A DNA stretch of 64,000 nucleotides from Rhizobium bangladeshense (GCF_001662075.1 NZ_LYPL01000001.1:434001-498000); one strand, 5' to 3'; counted from the first letter of the stretch, positions 39,689-50,186 are shown. Numbers and translations are program-made. Notes: generated by a model from the sequence alone, not told the origin.

Positions 39689-40114
39689 CTACTGTGAAAC
39701 CGAAATGTTAATTTTCTTGACCATGCGCGCGGGTTCCGGACGAATTAGATCGACGGAGAGCAGGCCGTTCTTCAGGCCGGCGCCGAGCACCTGCATACCG
39801 TCGGCAAGAACAAAGGTACGCTGGAACTGGCGAGCGGCGATACCGCGATAGAGATAATCCCGATCGCCCTGCTCCACCTGGCGGCCGCGGATGACAAGCT
39901 GGTTCTCCTCGGTGGAGACCTCGAGTTCCTCCTCGCTGAAGCCGGCGACTGCAAGGGTGATGCGCAGACGTTCCGGCGCGCCGCTGTCGGCGGCGATGCG
40001 TTCGATATTGTAGGGCGGATATCCGTCGCTCGCCTTGGAAATGCGCTCCAGCGTCTTTTCCATGGCATCGAAGCCCAGAAGCAGCGGGCTGGCGAAAGGG
40101 GTAATGCGGCTCAT
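39689..40114 (-). CDS. Small heat shock protein, Hsp20/IbpA family
   Basis: A 141-residue holdase chaperone with the alpha-crystallin domain (about 35-130): YNIERI, RITLAVAGFSEEELEVS, LVIRGRQ, the class A type motif YLYRGIAARQFQRTFVLADG, and a C-terminal I-x-I motif (INI). Transcription likely starts from a sigma-32-type promoter at 40180-40208. The DUF1150 gene lies 47 bases downstream on the same strand and is probably co-transcribed. Confidence 0.92.
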   Translation of the reverse strand: MSRITPFASPLLLGFDAMEKTLERISKASDGYPPYNIERIAADSGAPERLRITLAVAGFSEEELEVSTEENQLVIRGRQVEQGDRDYLYRGIAARQFQRTFVLADGMQVLGAGLKNGLLSVDLIRPEPARMVKKINISVSQ

Positions 40115-40179
40115 CTCTTTTCAAGTCCTTGATGCAAGCGACCATCCCGGACCTCAAGCGCAGCATCCGGATGCCGCTA

Positions 40180-40208
40180 ATATGGGGACAGGACCCCGGC
40201 GCTGCAAG
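40180..40208 (-). promoter_or_regulatory. Sigma-32 (RpoH) type promoter of the hsp20 gene
   Basis: On the minus strand CTTGCAG, 14 bases and CCCCATAT match the RpoH pattern CTTGAAA-N(12-16)-CCCCATNT. The start of transcription would be near 40173, leaving a leader of about 60 bases before the hsp20 start, long enough for a thermosensor hairpin. Confidence 0.7.
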
Positions 40209-40410
40209 GCGCAGGCCGCCTGTCGGCGACGCCGCCCCGATTTTTAAGCCCTCTCAAGTTTAAGATGGCCGGCGCCCGCCTGCTTGCTTGACAAAGCGGC
40301 TATCGCCTCGCATCAAAACATGCCCGTGGCGAAATGTGCTGATTTGTGACGGGAAATGAACAAGTGGTGCATGCCGCAGCAACCGGCATGGCGAGGACGG
40401 GACGGTCGCA

Positions 40411-41355
40411 ATGGCAAGCGCAAGAAAAATCATCATCGACACGGATCCGGGCCAGGACGACGCGGCCGCCATCATGCTGGCCTTCGGCAGCCCCGATGAG
40501 CTGGAGGTGCTGGGGATCACGACGGTCGCCGGCAACGTGCCGCTTTCGCTGACCAGCCGCAATGCGCGCATCGTCTGCGAGCTCTGCGGCCGGCCGGAGA
40601 CGGAGGTTTTCGCCGGCGCCGACAGGCCAATCGCCCGCAAGCTGGTGACGGCGGAGCACGTGCACGGCAAGACCGGCCTCGACGGCCCCGAACTCGCCGA
40701 ACCGACGATGGCGCTGCAGCCGGGCCATTCCGTCGACTTCATCATCGAGACGCTGCGCCGCGAGCCGGAAGGAACCGTGACGCTCTGCACGCTCGGGCCG
40801 CTCACCAATATCGGCATGGCCTTGCAGAAGGCGCCGGACATCGCACCCCGCATCCGCGAGCTGGTGATGATGGGCGGTGGCTTCTTCGAGGGCGGCAACA
40901 TCACGCCGGCGGCCGAATTCAACATCTATGTCGATCCGGAAGCCGCCGACATCGTCTTCCGTTCGGGCGTGCCGATCGTGATGATGCCGCTCGACGTGAC
41001 GCATCAGTTGCTGACCCGCAAGGACCGGGTGAAGCGCATGGCGGAGATCGGCACGGCGCCGGCAAAGGCGATGGTCGAAATGCTGGAATTCTTCGAACGC
41101 TTCGATATCGAGAAATACGGCTCCGACGGTGGGCCGCTACACGACCCCACGGTTATCGCCTACCTCCTGAAGCCTGAGCTTTTCCAGGGCCGGGACTGCA
41201 ATGTCGAAATCGAGGTCCGTTCGGAACTCACCGTCGGCATGACCGTGGTCGACTGGTGGCATGTGACGGATCGCAAGCGCAATGCGAAGGTGATGCGCCA
41301 TGTCGATGCGGACGGCTTCTTCGATCTTTTGATCGAACGCTTCGCCCGCATCTGA
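40411..41355 (+). CDS. Inosine/uridine-preferring nucleoside hydrolase
   Basis: Cleaves the N-glycosidic bond of ribonucleosides for base and ribose salvage. The 314 residues carry the calcium-binding signature IIIDTDPGQDDAAAIML at the N terminus, the TTVAGNV region, LTNIGMAL and a second Asp-binding region in PLHDPTVIAYLL. The exact nucleoside preference is not readable. No clear operon partner; a repeat follows its stop. Confidence 0.92.
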   Translation: MASARKIIIDTDPGQDDAAAIMLAFGSPDELEVLGITTVAGNVPLSLTSRNARIVCELCGRPETEVFAGADRPIARKLVTAEHVHGKTGLDGPELAEPTMALQPGHSVDFIIETLRREPEGTVTLCTLGPLTNIGMALQKAPDIAPRIRELVMMGGGFFEGGNITPAAEFNIYVDPEAADIVFRSGVPIVMMPLDVTHQLLTRKDRVKRMAEIGTAPAKAMVEMLEFFERFDIEKYGSDGGPLHDPTVIAYLLKPELFQGRDCNVEIEVRSELTVGMTVVDWWHVTDRKRNAKVMRHVDADGFFDLLIERFARI

Positions 41356-41372
41356 TTTTGTCTTTCCTTCTC

Positions 41373-41475
41373 TAAAGCGCGTCGCGATCTTTCAGATTCG
41401 CTTGCCGCGCTTTCGTCTCTTATTTTCTCGCATGTCGTTATCGCAAAACCGCTGCACACTTTTGCGCGACATGCT
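41373..41475. repeat. Dispersed rhizobial repeat, full copy
   Basis: Same structure as 34596-34706: TAAAGCGCGTCGCGATC, TTTCAGATTCGC, CGCGCTTTC, GCATGTCGTTATCGCAAAACC, GCACACTTTTGCGCGACATGC. It lies between the convergent nucleoside hydrolase and grpE genes. Confidence 0.7.
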
Positions 41476-41500
41476 TTGGCGAAAGAGAAGGAAAGCGATC

Positions 41501-42133
41501 TCAGGCGTCCTTCTCATCGAAGACGGAATTGGTTTCGGCTTCGGCCGGCTTCGGGCCGCCCTTGGCGACACCGACCATGGCCGGGCGCAGCACGCGCTCG
41601 CCGATGGTGAAGCCCGCCTGCACGACCTGGACGACCGTGTTGTTCGGCACCTCGGGGTTCGGCACCTCGAACATCGCCTGATGAAAATTCGGATCGAACT
41701 TCTGGCCGACCGGCTCCAGCTTGCGCACACCATGGCGCTCGAGCGCCGACAGCATGGCGCGCTCGGTCATCTCGACTCCTTCGATCAGCGTGGTCAGGCC
41801 GGCATCGGCCGTGGCCTTGGCCTCCGGAGAGATGGCATCCAGCGCGCGGCGCAGATTGTCGGAGACGGCCAGCATATCGCGGGCGAAACCGGCGACGGAA
41901 TAGGACTTGGCGTCCTTGACCTCGCGCTCGGTGCGGCGGCGCAGATTGTCCATCTCGGCGGCAAGGCGCAGGTAGCGGTCGCGCAGCTCGCTGTTTTCGG
42001 CTTTCAGAAGCTCAAGCGGGTCTGGCTGGGCGGTCTCTTCCTGCACGGTATCGTTCTCGACGTAGGCGGCGGCGTCGGCTGCGGAATCGGCCGCAGTTGC
42101 GTCAGGTCCGTTTTTCGTCGTTTCATCGATCAT
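41501..42133 (-). CDS. grpE: Nucleotide exchange factor GrpE
   Basis: Co-chaperone that releases ADP from DnaK. The 210 residues have a long N-terminal coiled coil ([31 protein letters not shown]) and the C-terminal beta domain with [14 protein letters not shown] and [23 protein letters not shown]. It lies downstream of hrcA on the same strand, the common alphaproteobacterial order, separated by 177 bases that include a palindromic repeat. Confidence 0.95.
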   Translation of the reverse strand: MIDETTKNGPDATAADSAADAAAYVENDTVQEETAQPDPLELLKAENSELRDRYLRLAAEMDNLRRRTEREVKDAKSYSVAGFARDMLAVSDNLRRALDAISPEAKATADAGLTTLIEGVEMTERAMLSALERHGVRKLEPVGQKFDPNFHQAMFEVPNPEVPNNTVVQVVQAGFTIGERVLRPAMVGVAKGGPKPAEAETNSVFDEKDA

Positions 42134-42239
42134 GACGGTCTCCGGTTGGTGTCTTCAGATGCGCCCGATATCGAGGTTTGACCGAAAAAAATCAAGTCTG
42201 CGTGACAAAGAAGCGAAAATTCCGCGGAGTTGCGCGCTA

Positions 42240-42288
42240 ATGCATGTCGCCCGGAAGTGTGCCACGGTTCCGGGATAACGACATGCAT
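42240..42288. repeat. Palindromic repeat between hrcA and grpE
   Basis: ATGCATGTCGCCCGGAA and TTCCGGGATAACGACATGCAT form a stem with a short loop. The CATGTCG/CGACATG arms relate it to the right half of the repeats at 34596 and 41373. It could weaken hrcA-grpE readthrough. Confidence 0.6.
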
Positions 42289-42310
42289 CTAAACAAAGGG
42301 CTGATGCGCG

Positions 42311-43399
42311 TCAAAGCGGATTGCGCGAAAGGCGGGAGACGAGCTGGGCGGTGTAATCCACCATCGGCACGATGCGGGAATAATTGAGCCGCGTCGGGCC
42401 AATGACGCCGACGGCGCCGACGATCCGGTCGTCATCGTCACGATAGGGGGCGACGATCAGCGATGAGCCCGACAGCGAGAAGAGCTTGTTTTCCGAGCCG
42501 ATGAAGATGCGCACACCCGAGCCGCTTTCGGCCAGATTGAGGATCTCGATCAGGCTGTCCTTCTTTTCGAGATCGTCGAACAGCATGCGCAGCCGGTCGA
42601 GATCCTCGGCGCCTGCGAGTCCCTCGAGCAGGTTGGCGCGGCCGCGAATAATCAGCTGAGCGGGCTTTCCTTCGTCCGGGCTGCCGGCCCGGACGGCGAT
42701 GCCGCGCTCGACCAGATCGCGCGACAGCGCATCGAGCTCGTGGCGGACATCATCCTTTAACTGGCTCAATTGTTTGCGCAGCTCCGGCAGGGTCTGGCCG
42801 GACATGTGCGCATTGAGGAAATTTGCCGCCTCCGTCAGCTGCGAGGAGGTGACACCAGCCGGCAGCTCGATGATGCGGTTTTCCACCTGGTCGTGATCGC
42901 CGACGAGCACAGCGAGCGCCTTTGTCGGCTCGAGCCGGATAAACTCGACATGTTTCAGCACCGGATCGCTTTTCGAGGTGATGACGAGGCCAGCGCCGCG
43001 CGAAATGCCCGACAGCATGCGGCTCGCCTCATTCATCATCGATTCGACAGGATTGCCGCCGCTTTCAGCCCGCACCTGACGGTCGATATTAGCGCGCTCC
43101 TCGGCGGAGAGATCGCCGATCTGCATGAAGGCATCGACGAAGAAGCGCAGGCCGATCTGGGTCGGCAGCCGGCCGGCGCTGACATGCGGCGAATAGATCA
43201 GCCCGAGCTCTTCGAGATCGCTCATGACGTTGCGCACCGAGGCCGGCGACAGCGACATCGGCAGGAGGCGGGATAGATTGCGCGAGCCGAGCGGTTCGCC
43301 GCTTTCCAGATACCCTTCGACGATGCGGCGAAAGATTTCCCGGGAGCGCTCGTCCAGCACGGCAACGGCATCCGAAACCGACGTCGACCTGATGCCCAT
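42311..43399 (-). CDS. hrcA: Heat-inducible transcription repressor HrcA
   Basis: Represses CIRCE-controlled chaperone operons (groESL). The 362 residues start at the ATG at 43399 ([20 protein letters not shown]); an upstream open extension of 37 codons lacks family similarity. Visible are the winged helix with [20 protein letters not shown] and [15 protein letters not shown], the HrcA domain, and a C-terminal [20 protein letters not shown]. No CIRCE element is visible upstream of this gene or of grpE. Divergent from rph. Confidence 0.94.
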   Translation of the reverse strand: MGIRSTSVSDAVAVLDERSREIFRRIVEGYLESGEPLGSRNLSRLLPMSLSPASVRNVMSDLEELGLIYSPHVSAGRLPTQIGLRFFVDAFMQIGDLSAEERANIDRQVRAESGGNPVESMMNEASRMLSGISRGAGLVITSKSDPVLKHVEFIRLEPTKALAVLVGDHDQVENRIIELPAGVTSSQLTEAANFLNAHMSGQTLPELRKQLSQLKDDVRHELDALSRDLVERGIAVRAGSPDEGKPAQLIIRGRANLLEGLAGAEDLDRLRMLFDDLEKKDSLIEILNLAESGSGVRIFIGSENKLFSLSGSSLIVAPYRDDDDRIVGAVGVIGPTRLNYSRIVPMVDYTAQLVSRLSRNPL

Positions 43400-43525
43400 G
43401 AACCTCTCGAACCCACACTGATGATGCTTCCCGAAAATATAGTCAAACTCGCCCCCGTGGCAAAAGGGAATTTGCAAATGGGCGCTGCCAATCGTAGAAG
43501 CGGTCAGCAACTCCAGGAGATAAGA

Positions 43526-44245
43526 ATGCGGCCTTCAGGCAGAAAAACCGACCAGATGCGCAAGGTCTCGTTCGAGCGCAACTTTTCCAAGCATGCGGAA
43601 GGCTCCTGCCTGGTGAAGTTCGGCGATACCCATGTGCTCTGCACCGCAAGCCTCGAGGACAAGACCCCGCCGTGGCTGCGCAATACCGGCAAGGGCTGGG
43701 TGACGGCCGAATACGGCATGCTGCCGCGGGCGACCGGCGAACGCATGAAACGCGAGGCCGCGGCCGGCAAGCAGGGCGGCCGCACCCAGGAAATCCAGCG
43801 GCTGATCGGCCGGTCGCTACGCGCCGTCGTCGATCTGCAGGCGCTCGGCGAACGGCAGATCACCCTCGATTGCGATGTCATCCAGGCCGATGGCGGCACG
43901 CGGACCGCGTCGATCACCGGCGGCTGGATCGCGCTTTACGATTGCCTGAAATGGATGGAAAGCCGCAACATGATCAAGGTCGACCGGGTCCTGAAGGATC
44001 ATGTCGCCGCCATCTCCTGCGGCGTCTTCGCCAGCCAGGCGGTGATCGACCTCGACTACCTCGAGGATTCCTCGGCTGAGACCGACGCCAATTTCGTCAT
44101 GACCGGCGCCGGCGGCATCGTCGAGATCCAAGGCACGGCCGAAGGCACGCCGTTTACCGAAGAGGAATTCACCTCGCTTATGGGTCTTGCCAGGAACGGC
44201 ATCGGCGAACTCGTCGCCCTGCAGAAACAGGCGATTGCGGGATGA
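43526..44245 (+). CDS. rph: Ribonuclease PH
   Basis: Phosphorolytic 3' exonuclease for tRNA 3' end trimming. The 239 residues begin [18 protein letters not shown], with the family motifs [17 protein letters not shown] and [24 protein letters not shown] directly before the ATG fixes the start; an earlier in-frame ATG gives a non-homologous extension. Overlaps the next gene by ATGA. Confidence 0.95.
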   Translation: MRPSGRKTDQMRKVSFERNFSKHAEGSCLVKFGDTHVLCTASLEDKTPPWLRNTGKGWVTAEYGMLPRATGERMKREAAAGKQGGRTQEIQRLIGRSLRAVVDLQALGERQITLDCDVIQADGGTRTASITGGWIALYDCLKWMESRNMIKVDRVLKDHVAAISCGVFASQAVIDLDYLEDSSAETDANFVMTGAGGIVEIQGTAEGTPFTEEEFTSLMGLARNGIGELVALQKQAIAG

Positions 44246-44667
44246 ACCCCATGCTGGAAGGCATGCTGGAAACGGCGCTCTATGCGCGGGATCTCGATGC
44301 GGCCGAGGTCTTCTACGAAGACGTTCTCGGACTTGAAAAGATCACCCGTGCGGCCAACCGGCATGTCTTCTTCCGCTGCGGCCCCGGCGTGCTGCTGATC
44401 TTCAACCCCGAGGAAACGGTCAAGCCGCCGGCGCCCAATGCCCTGCAGGTGCCGCCGCACGGCACGCGCGGCGAAGGCCACGCCTGCTTCCGGGTCGCCG
44501 GCCACAATATCGATGCGATGGCCGAACGGCTGAAAGCGGCAGGGGTGGCGATCGAATCCGAGGTGCATTGGCCGAACGGCGGCCGCTCGATCTATTTCCG
44601 CGATCCGGCCGGCAACAGCCTGGAATGCGCGGAGGCCAAAATCTGGGGCATCGAACAGGATATCTGA
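44242..44667 (+). CDS. VOC (glyoxalase-fold) family protein
   Basis: A 141-residue protein with the paired beta-alpha-beta VOC fold: [35 protein letters not shown], and [16 protein letters not shown], with His and Glu in metal-ligand positions. It is located between rph and rdgB, coupled to both by overlap or a zero-base gap. Substrate unknown. Confidence 0.88.
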   Translation: MNPMLEGMLETALYARDLDAAEVFYEDVLGLEKITRAANRHVFFRCGPGVLLIFNPEETVKPPAPNALQVPPHGTRGEGHACFRVAGHNIDAMAERLKAAGVAIESEVHWPNGGRSIYFRDPAGNSLECAEAKIWGIEQDI

Positions 44668-45312
44668 ATGCGCAAGCTTGAAACGAAGACCATCGTCGTC
44701 GCCAGTCACAATGCCGGCAAGATCCGCGAGATCCAGGAACTGATCGGGCCGCTCGGCTTCACCGCCAAATCGGCCGCCGAGCTGAATTTCGTCGAGCCCG
44801 ACGAGACCGGCACCAGCTTCGAGGAAAACGCGACCATCAAGGCGGTCGCCTCTGCCAATGCCGCCGGCATGCCGGCGCTGTCGGACGATTCTGGGCTAGT
44901 GGTCGACGCGCTCGGCGGCGATCCCGGCGTCTACACCGCCAATTGGGCGGAAAGAGCCGACGGCACGCGCGATTTCGACATGGCAATGGCGAAGGTGGAA
45001 AAGGCGCTGCAGGATGCAGGCGCCACCATGCCTGAACAGCGCACCGCGCGTTTCGTCAGCGTGCTGTGCCTCGCCTGGCCGGACGGACATACAGAGCTCT
45101 TCCGCGGCGAAGTGGAGGGCAATGTCGTCTGGCCACCGCGCGGCACGCAAGGCTTCGGCTACGATCCGGTCTTCCAGCCGAAGGGTTACGGCGTTACCTT
45201 CGGCGAGATGAGCGGCGAGGAAAAACACGGCTGGAACATCGGCAAGCCGCAGGCGCTGTCGCACCGGGCGCGCGCCTTCAAACTCTTCGTTGAAACCTGC
45301 CTGGAGGCATAA
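44668..45312 (+). CDS. rdgB: dITP/XTP pyrophosphatase (RdgB/HAM1)
   Basis: Removes non-canonical purine nucleotides (dITP, XTP) from the pool. The 214 residues show [16 protein letters not shown], the catalytic [13 protein letters not shown], and the C-terminal [14 protein letters not shown] plus SHRARAFK. It starts immediately after the VOC gene and precedes hemW by nine bases. Confidence 0.95.
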   Translation: MRKLETKTIVVASHNAGKIREIQELIGPLGFTAKSAAELNFVEPDETGTSFEENATIKAVASANAAGMPALSDDSGLVVDALGGDPGVYTANWAERADGTRDFDMAMAKVEKALQDAGATMPEQRTARFVSVLCLAWPDGHTELFRGEVEGNVVWPPRGTQGFGYDPVFQPKGYGVTFGEMSGEEKHGWNIGKPQALSHRARAFKLFVETCLEA

Positions 45313-45321
45313 GGTCACCAC

Positions 45322-46524
45322 GTGGACAATTTCGATACGCCAGGATCCTCGCGCGATGCGGCGCTGCTGCCCGATACCGGCGAGCCCGGCTTCGGCGTCT
45401 ATGTCCATTGGCCCTTCTGCGCGGCGAAGTGTCCTTATTGCGACTTCAACAGCCATGTGCGCCACCAGCCGGTGGATCAGGAGCGCTTTGCCGCCGCCTT
45501 CCTGAAGGAGACGGCGGCGGTGCGGGCGATGAGCGGGCCGAAGACGGTGACGAGCATCTTCCTCGGCGGCGGCACGCCCTCGTTGATGCAGCCGGAAACG
45601 GTCGCCGCCATTCTCGACGGGATTGCCCGGCACTGGCACGTGCCTGATGGTATCGAGATCACCATGGAGGCCAATCCTTCCAGCGTCGAGGCCGAGCGCT
45701 TCCGCGGCTACCGGTCGGCCGGCGTCAATCGCGTCTCGCTCGGCGTGCAGGCGCTTGATGATCGCGACCTGAAATTTCTCGGCCGGCTGCATGATGTCGC
45801 CGATGCGCTGAAGGCGATCCGGCTCGCGCGCGACATTTTTCCGCGCATGTCCTTCGATCTCATCTATGCCCGGCCGGACCAGACGGTCGAGGAATGGGAA
45901 AGGGAGCTAAAGCAGGCGATCTCCTACGCGGTCGACCATCTTTCGCTCTATCAGCTGACCATAGAGGAAGGCACGCCCTTCTACGGCTTGCACAAGGCGG
46001 GCAAGCTGATCGTGCCGGATGGCGAGCAATCGGCTGTGCTCTATGAAGCGACACAGGAGATCACGGCGCGTGAGGGGATGCCCGCCTATGAGGTTTCCAA
46101 CCACGCCACGCCGGGTGCGGAGAGCCGGCACAATCTGACCTACTGGCGTTACGGCGACTATGCCGGCATCGGGCCGGGCGCGCACGGCCGGCTGACGCGC
46201 GGCCGCGAGAAGATCGCGACGGCGACCGAGCGCAAGCCGGAAGCCTGGCTCAAGATGGTCGAGCGCGACGGCCACGGCATTCTCGACGAGGAACGGTTGG
46301 GTTATGAGGAACAGTCCGACGAATTGCTGCTGATGGGGCTACGGCTCCGGGAAGGTGTCGATCTCGCCCGCTGGCAGCAGCTTTCCGGCCGCGAGCTCGA
46401 CCCGAAGCGCGAAGAATCCCTGCTTGAGCATAAATTCATCGAGAGGATCGGCAATTCACGGCTGCGCTGCACGCCGGCCGGCATGCTGATCCTCGATTCC
46501 GTCGTCGCCGATCTCGCCTGCTGA
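45322..46524 (+). CDS. hemW: Radical SAM haem chaperone HemW
   Basis: Related to coproporphyrinogen dehydrogenase HemN but belonging to the shorter HemW group, a haem-trafficking protein. The 400 residues include the cluster motif WPFCAAKCPYCDFNSH (CxxxCxxC), the FLGGGTPSLM SAM-binding region, and a HemN C-terminal domain. It lacks the extra N-terminal part and extra cysteine typical of true HemN. Start is a GTG at 45322. Last gene of the rph-VOC-rdgB-hemW row. Confidence 0.92.
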   Translation: MDNFDTPGSSRDAALLPDTGEPGFGVYVHWPFCAAKCPYCDFNSHVRHQPVDQERFAAAFLKETAAVRAMSGPKTVTSIFLGGGTPSLMQPETVAAILDGIARHWHVPDGIEITMEANPSSVEAERFRGYRSAGVNRVSLGVQALDDRDLKFLGRLHDVADALKAIRLARDIFPRMSFDLIYARPDQTVEEWERELKQAISYAVDHLSLYQLTIEEGTPFYGLHKAGKLIVPDGEQSAVLYEATQEITAREGMPAYEVSNHATPGAESRHNLTYWRYGDYAGIGPGAHGRLTRGREKIATATERKPEAWLKMVERDGHGILDEERLGYEEQSDELLLMGLRLREGVDLARWQQLSGRELDPKREESLLEHKFIERIGNSRLRCTPAGMLILDSVVADLAC

Positions 46525-46581
46525 CATCGGCAAGCAGCGTTTCCGGCGCGGCGATAACCTTACCGCCGCGCCGATATCTTT

Positions 46582-47664
46582 TCAGCCGTGGTTGGTGGCG
46601 CCCGCCTTGAACAGGCTGCCGGTCGGCGTCTTCAGGAACATCTCCAGCGGAATATGCTCCTGGTGCAGGAAGCCGGTCGCCGGCAGCAGCCCGTCACGGA
46701 CCATCTCGATGACGGCGACGACCGAAGCCGATGTCGTCCAGGCGATCGCCGTGCGGCGCGCGCCGGCAATCTCGATCGGATAATAGGCGCGCACGAACTC
46801 CTTGCGGCGCAGGCTGCCGTTCTCCGTCCCCTCGGCGGCGACATGAACATAGACGACATCGTCTTCGACGGGCGGCTTGGCATTGGTCAGGATCTCTCCG
46901 GCGAGTGCGCGCTTGTCGCGCATCAGAAGCTCATGGAAGAAGAAGTTCATCAGCTCCATATGGCCCGGATAACGCATGGTCTTGTAGTCGAGATTGTCGA
47001 TCTTGCCGAGCATGGTGTCGCACATGGTGCCGAGACCGCCCGAGGTGGTGAAGGCTTCGAGCTTGACGCCGCCGACATAGATGGTCTCGTGCCATTCCAT
47101 CGGCGAGACCAGCTTGCGCACCCCGCCCTCGATGACTTCGCAATCGTTCAGATATTCGTTGACGACGCCCTCTGGCGACCAGTTGAAGGCATAGCCGAGC
47201 AGACCGGTCGGATGCTGCGGCAGGGCGCCGACGCGCATGCGAATCGAGCGGCAGCGCTCGAAGCCGTCGGCAAGGCTTGCGCCGACAATGCCGACGAAGC
47301 CCGGCGCCAGGCCGCATTGCGGCGCCATCAGGCCGCGGGCCGTCTTCGACAGTTCGATGATGAAGTTGGTTGTGGGAACGTCTTCGGTCAGATCGAAATA
47401 ATGGATGCCGGCAAGATGGGCGGCGCGGGCCAGTTCGATGTTCAGATGGTAAGGAAGGCAGGAGAGCACCGCCTCGACAGTGGAGAGCAGTTCGCCAATG
47501 ACCTGAGCGTCGGAAATATCGCCGCTGCGGCACTTGAAGGGCAAATCGCCCAACGGCAATTGCGCATCGACGCCGATGACCTCGAAGCCGCCTTCATGCA
47601 ACAGCGTCGCCGCCAGCCGTCCGACCTTGCCTAGGCCGAGAACGGCAATCTTTTTAAAACTCAT
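46582..47664 (-). CDS. Saccharopine dehydrogenase-family oxidoreductase
   Basis: A 360-residue protein with an N-terminal Rossmann fold (KKIAVLGLGKVGRLAATLLHEGG) and the saccharopine-dehydrogenase-like C domain (FDLTEDVPTTNFI, APQCGLAPGFVG). The ATG at 47664 has GGGAGG eight bases upstream; the longer frame is not supported. The family includes lysine 6-dehydrogenase and related amino-acid oxidoreductases; the substrate cannot be fixed. It stands between hemW and dnaA. Confidence 0.85.
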   Translation of the reverse strand: MSFKKIAVLGLGKVGRLAATLLHEGGFEVIGVDAQLPLGDLPFKCRSGDISDAQVIGELLSTVEAVLSCLPYHLNIELARAAHLAGIHYFDLTEDVPTTNFIIELSKTARGLMAPQCGLAPGFVGIVGASLADGFERCRSIRMRVGALPQHPTGLLGYAFNWSPEGVVNEYLNDCEVIEGGVRKLVSPMEWHETIYVGGVKLEAFTTSGGLGTMCDTMLGKIDNLDYKTMRYPGHMELMNFFFHELLMRDKRALAGEILTNAKPPVEDDVVYVHVAAEGTENGSLRRKEFVRAYYPIEIAGARRTAIAWTTSASVVAVIEMVRDGLLPATGFLHQEHIPLEMFLKTPTGSLFKAGATNHG

Positions 47665-47826
47665 GCATATCCTCCCACGCGCCCGCTTCGGCGCTTTCAT
47701 TTTGTCCGATGCGCGCCGCTCCAAATCGGACGTGCACGGGATGGCCGGAGGTATAGAATAAAAAGCTTATAAAGGAAAACGGCCGGAATCGCTCCCGACC
47801 GCCGAATGTCCTCGAAAATCCACCAC

Positions 47827-49377
47827 TTATTCGTTGATCAGCCGCTTCAGCAGCTCGATTTCGTGCGAAAGCTTGGTGTCGCCCGATATCAGCTCCTCGA
47901 TCTTGCGCACGGCGTGCAGCACGGTCGTGTGATCACGCCCGCCGAAACGACGACCGATCTCGGGGAAGGAGCGCGGCGTCAGCGTTTTCGACAGATACAT
48001 GGCGATCTGGCGCGGCTTGACGATGACGCGGGTGCGGCGATTGGAGACCAGTTCCTGGCGCGAGACATTGTAGTGCCTGGCGACGATGCGCTGGATATCC
48101 TCGATGCGCACACGGCGCGGCTCGCCGGAGCCGACGAGATGGGCAAGCAGTTCGTCGACGCGCTCGATCGACAGGTTGGGCTCGAAGGAGCGACGGAAGA
48201 TCAGCTGGTTGAAGGCGCCTTCGAGTTCGCGGCCGCTGGCCGTGATGTTGCGGGCGACGTGCTGGAGCAGGTCAGCCGGAATTTCGAGCGACGGATCTTC
48301 GAGCCGGGCGGCCGCAAGGCGCCGCTTGAGGATTTCGAGACGCATTTCGTAATCCGGCGCATCGAGTTCGATTGCCACACCGCCCTGCAGGCGCGAGCGG
48401 ACGCGGGGATCGAGCGATTCCAGCTCCCAGGGAGCGCGGTCGGCGGCGACGACCACCTGTTTGGCGCTGTCGAGCAGCATGTTGAGGAGATGGCAGAATT
48501 CGTGCTGGATCATCTTGCCCTGCAGGAACTGCATGTCGTCGATGATCAAGAGGTCGATATTGCGCAGCGAATCCTTCAGCGTCAGCGCGTCGTTGTCGCG
48601 GATCGCGGTGGCGAAGCGCCACATGAAATATTCCGCCGTCAGATAGACGACGCGCAGCGCCCGCGGGTTCTGCACCGCCGCATTGGCGATCGCCTGCAGC
48701 AGGTGCGTCTTGCCGAGCCCGACCGTCGAATGGACGAAGAGCGGATTAAAGCGCACGGCGCCGGAACCGGCCTCAGCAATCGTCTTGGCAGCCGCAAGCG
48801 CGACGCGGTTGGAGCTGCCTTCCACGAAGGTTTCGAAGGTGAAACGGCTATCGAGCGGCGAACCGAAGAGCGGCGAACCAAAGCTTGCCGGCCTTGCGGC
48901 GGCAACAGCCGAAACCGCCTGCTGGACGGCCTGGCCGGCCGGCTGGGCGCTTGGCTGGCGGCGCATCTGCGCGGGAGCAGCCGGCTCGGGCTGGACCACC
49001 TCGTCGGCGGCCTTCATGCCGCTGCGCGTCGCCGTGCGCACCAGGATTTCGATCTTCAAGATTTCCGGATCTTCGGCCTGGAACAGACCGGTGATGAGAT
49101 CGAGATAACGATTGTTGATCCACGACTTCAGGAAGGTCGTGGGAACCGACAGGCGAACGACGCTCTTCGATACCGAATGCAGCTTCAACCTGGCAAACCA
49201 GCTGGCATAGACATCAGGGCCGACCTGGGCCTTCAAGCGCGCGCTGACGCGCTCAAACAATATGCTCTGCTTCATTTCCGCCTTTGCTTCCCCCATTTCC
49301 AGGCGAATGGAGCCGAACGCCTGCGGTGCCGCATCCCCGTTGTCGTGCCCGCCTGCCGTCATCGTATTCATCTGCAT
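47827..49377 (-). CDS. dnaA: Chromosomal replication initiator DnaA
   Basis: AAA+ initiator that binds DnaA boxes at oriC. The 516 residues from the ATG at 49377 comprise the N-terminal domain I ([21 protein letters not shown]), a low-complexity Ala/Gln/Pro linker, the ATPase domain (Walker A TVGLGKTH, Walker [12 protein letters not shown]) and the C-terminal DNA-binding domain with [20 protein letters not shown] seven codons upstream is an alternative start. Rhizobial oriC is usually elsewhere, near hemE. No cluster of TTATCCACA-type boxes is visible next to the gene. Confidence 0.95.
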   Translation of the reverse strand: MQMNTMTAGGHDNGDAAPQAFGSIRLEMGEAKAEMKQSILFERVSARLKAQVGPDVYASWFARLKLHSVSKSVVRLSVPTTFLKSWINNRYLDLITGLFQAEDPEILKIEILVRTATRSGMKAADEVVQPEPAAPAQMRRQPSAQPAGQAVQQAVSAVAAARPASFGSPLFGSPLDSRFTFETFVEGSSNRVALAAAKTIAEAGSGAVRFNPLFVHSTVGLGKTHLLQAIANAAVQNPRALRVVYLTAEYFMWRFATAIRDNDALTLKDSLRNIDLLIIDDMQFLQGKMIQHEFCHLLNMLLDSAKQVVVAADRAPWELESLDPRVRSRLQGGVAIELDAPDYEMRLEILKRRLAAARLEDPSLEIPADLLQHVARNITASGRELEGAFNQLIFRRSFEPNLSIERVDELLAHLVGSGEPRRVRIEDIQRIVARHYNVSRQELVSNRRTRVIVKPRQIAMYLSKTLTPRSFPEIGRRFGGRDHTTVLHAVRKIEELISGDTKLSHEIELLKRLINE

Positions 49378-50159
49378 AATGCCGCCTTTCAATTCCACCG
49401 GGCGGCCTCCGCTAAAACAGCCGCCCGAGCATTCCCCGCCTTTGACGGGCTGGCGGCATCCTCATGAAGCCACTCGCCTGCCGGTTCACTCAAACATGGC
49501 GCAGAACACCGGTGCAGGTACCGCGTTCATGCGGCAACCTTCATCGGCTTCCGTGCCAGGCTGGCGGTCGATCCTCGTTTTCGGCCGACCAGCCCGAACG
49601 CAATATTACTATCCCTATCCGGCAGCTCACGTTAAACGTGTGGTTGCCATAGGCACAAAACATCCCTGCCCCGTAACAGCCACGTTACGGCTCAAATCCG
49701 TCGAGTGCTTGAAAAAACGGAAGCGCAAGGCTCCGTAACAAATGGCACAAACTTATCGCCCTGCCGACGTGGCAGTTAAGACCGAGCCTCTGCAGGTGAT
49801 GTCCGCGCCCTTTGTTGGAAGCCATTTAGGCAGGATCAAATGGCAAGATCAACGATGAATTTTACGCAAAATTAAGATGCGGCCATTGACTCCGCCCGGC
49901 CTTTTCGGGCGTCACACCAGCGTCAAAAAAGAATCGCTTTTGAATCAAGGAGATTCCCCATTCGGGCTATTTTGACACGCAAAGAAAGAAAAAAAATAAA
50001 AATCCTCTTGACTCGCCCAGGGTCCCCGGAGTGCAGGCCAGAGTCGCGCAGCGCGAAAGCATCCTTGCGCAAGCCATTGTTTTTCAAAGACTTTTCCTGT
50101 CATGGCGTTGACACGAAACAGTCGTGCGATTAACCATGAAGACGCCAATCAGCGGAATC
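49378..50159. other. Long intergenic region between rpsT and dnaA
   Basis: About 780 bases without a supported gene; it should carry the dnaA promoter(s). It includes an AT-rich run (49972-50010) starting with TTGACA, a second TTGACA at about 50109, and a hairpin CGCCCGGCCTTTTCGGGCG near 49895-49913. A small RNA or a long dnaA leader is possible but not shown. No DnaA-box array was found. Confidence 0.5.
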
Positions 50160-50186
50160 GAAAAAGCCCGGTAAAATTACCGGGCT
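50160..50186 (-). terminator. Intrinsic terminator of rpsT
   Basis: On the minus strand AGCCCGGTAA pairs with TTACCGGGCT and is followed by five T, 30 bases after the rpsT stop. A strong Rho-independent terminator. Confidence 0.9.

Noticed and set aside
43400-43525. CIRCE element upstream of hrcA
   Set aside because: No TTAGCACTC-N9-GAGTGCTAA-like inverted repeat was found in the hrcA-rph gap.
47806-49467. A 553-codon open frame antisense to dnaA
   Set aside because: Shadow of dnaA; composition only.
49945-50148. A 67-codon minus-strand ORF in the rpsT-dnaA gap
   Set aside because: No ribosome site, odd composition (clusters of Phe and Trp from an A/T-rich run) and no family likeness.
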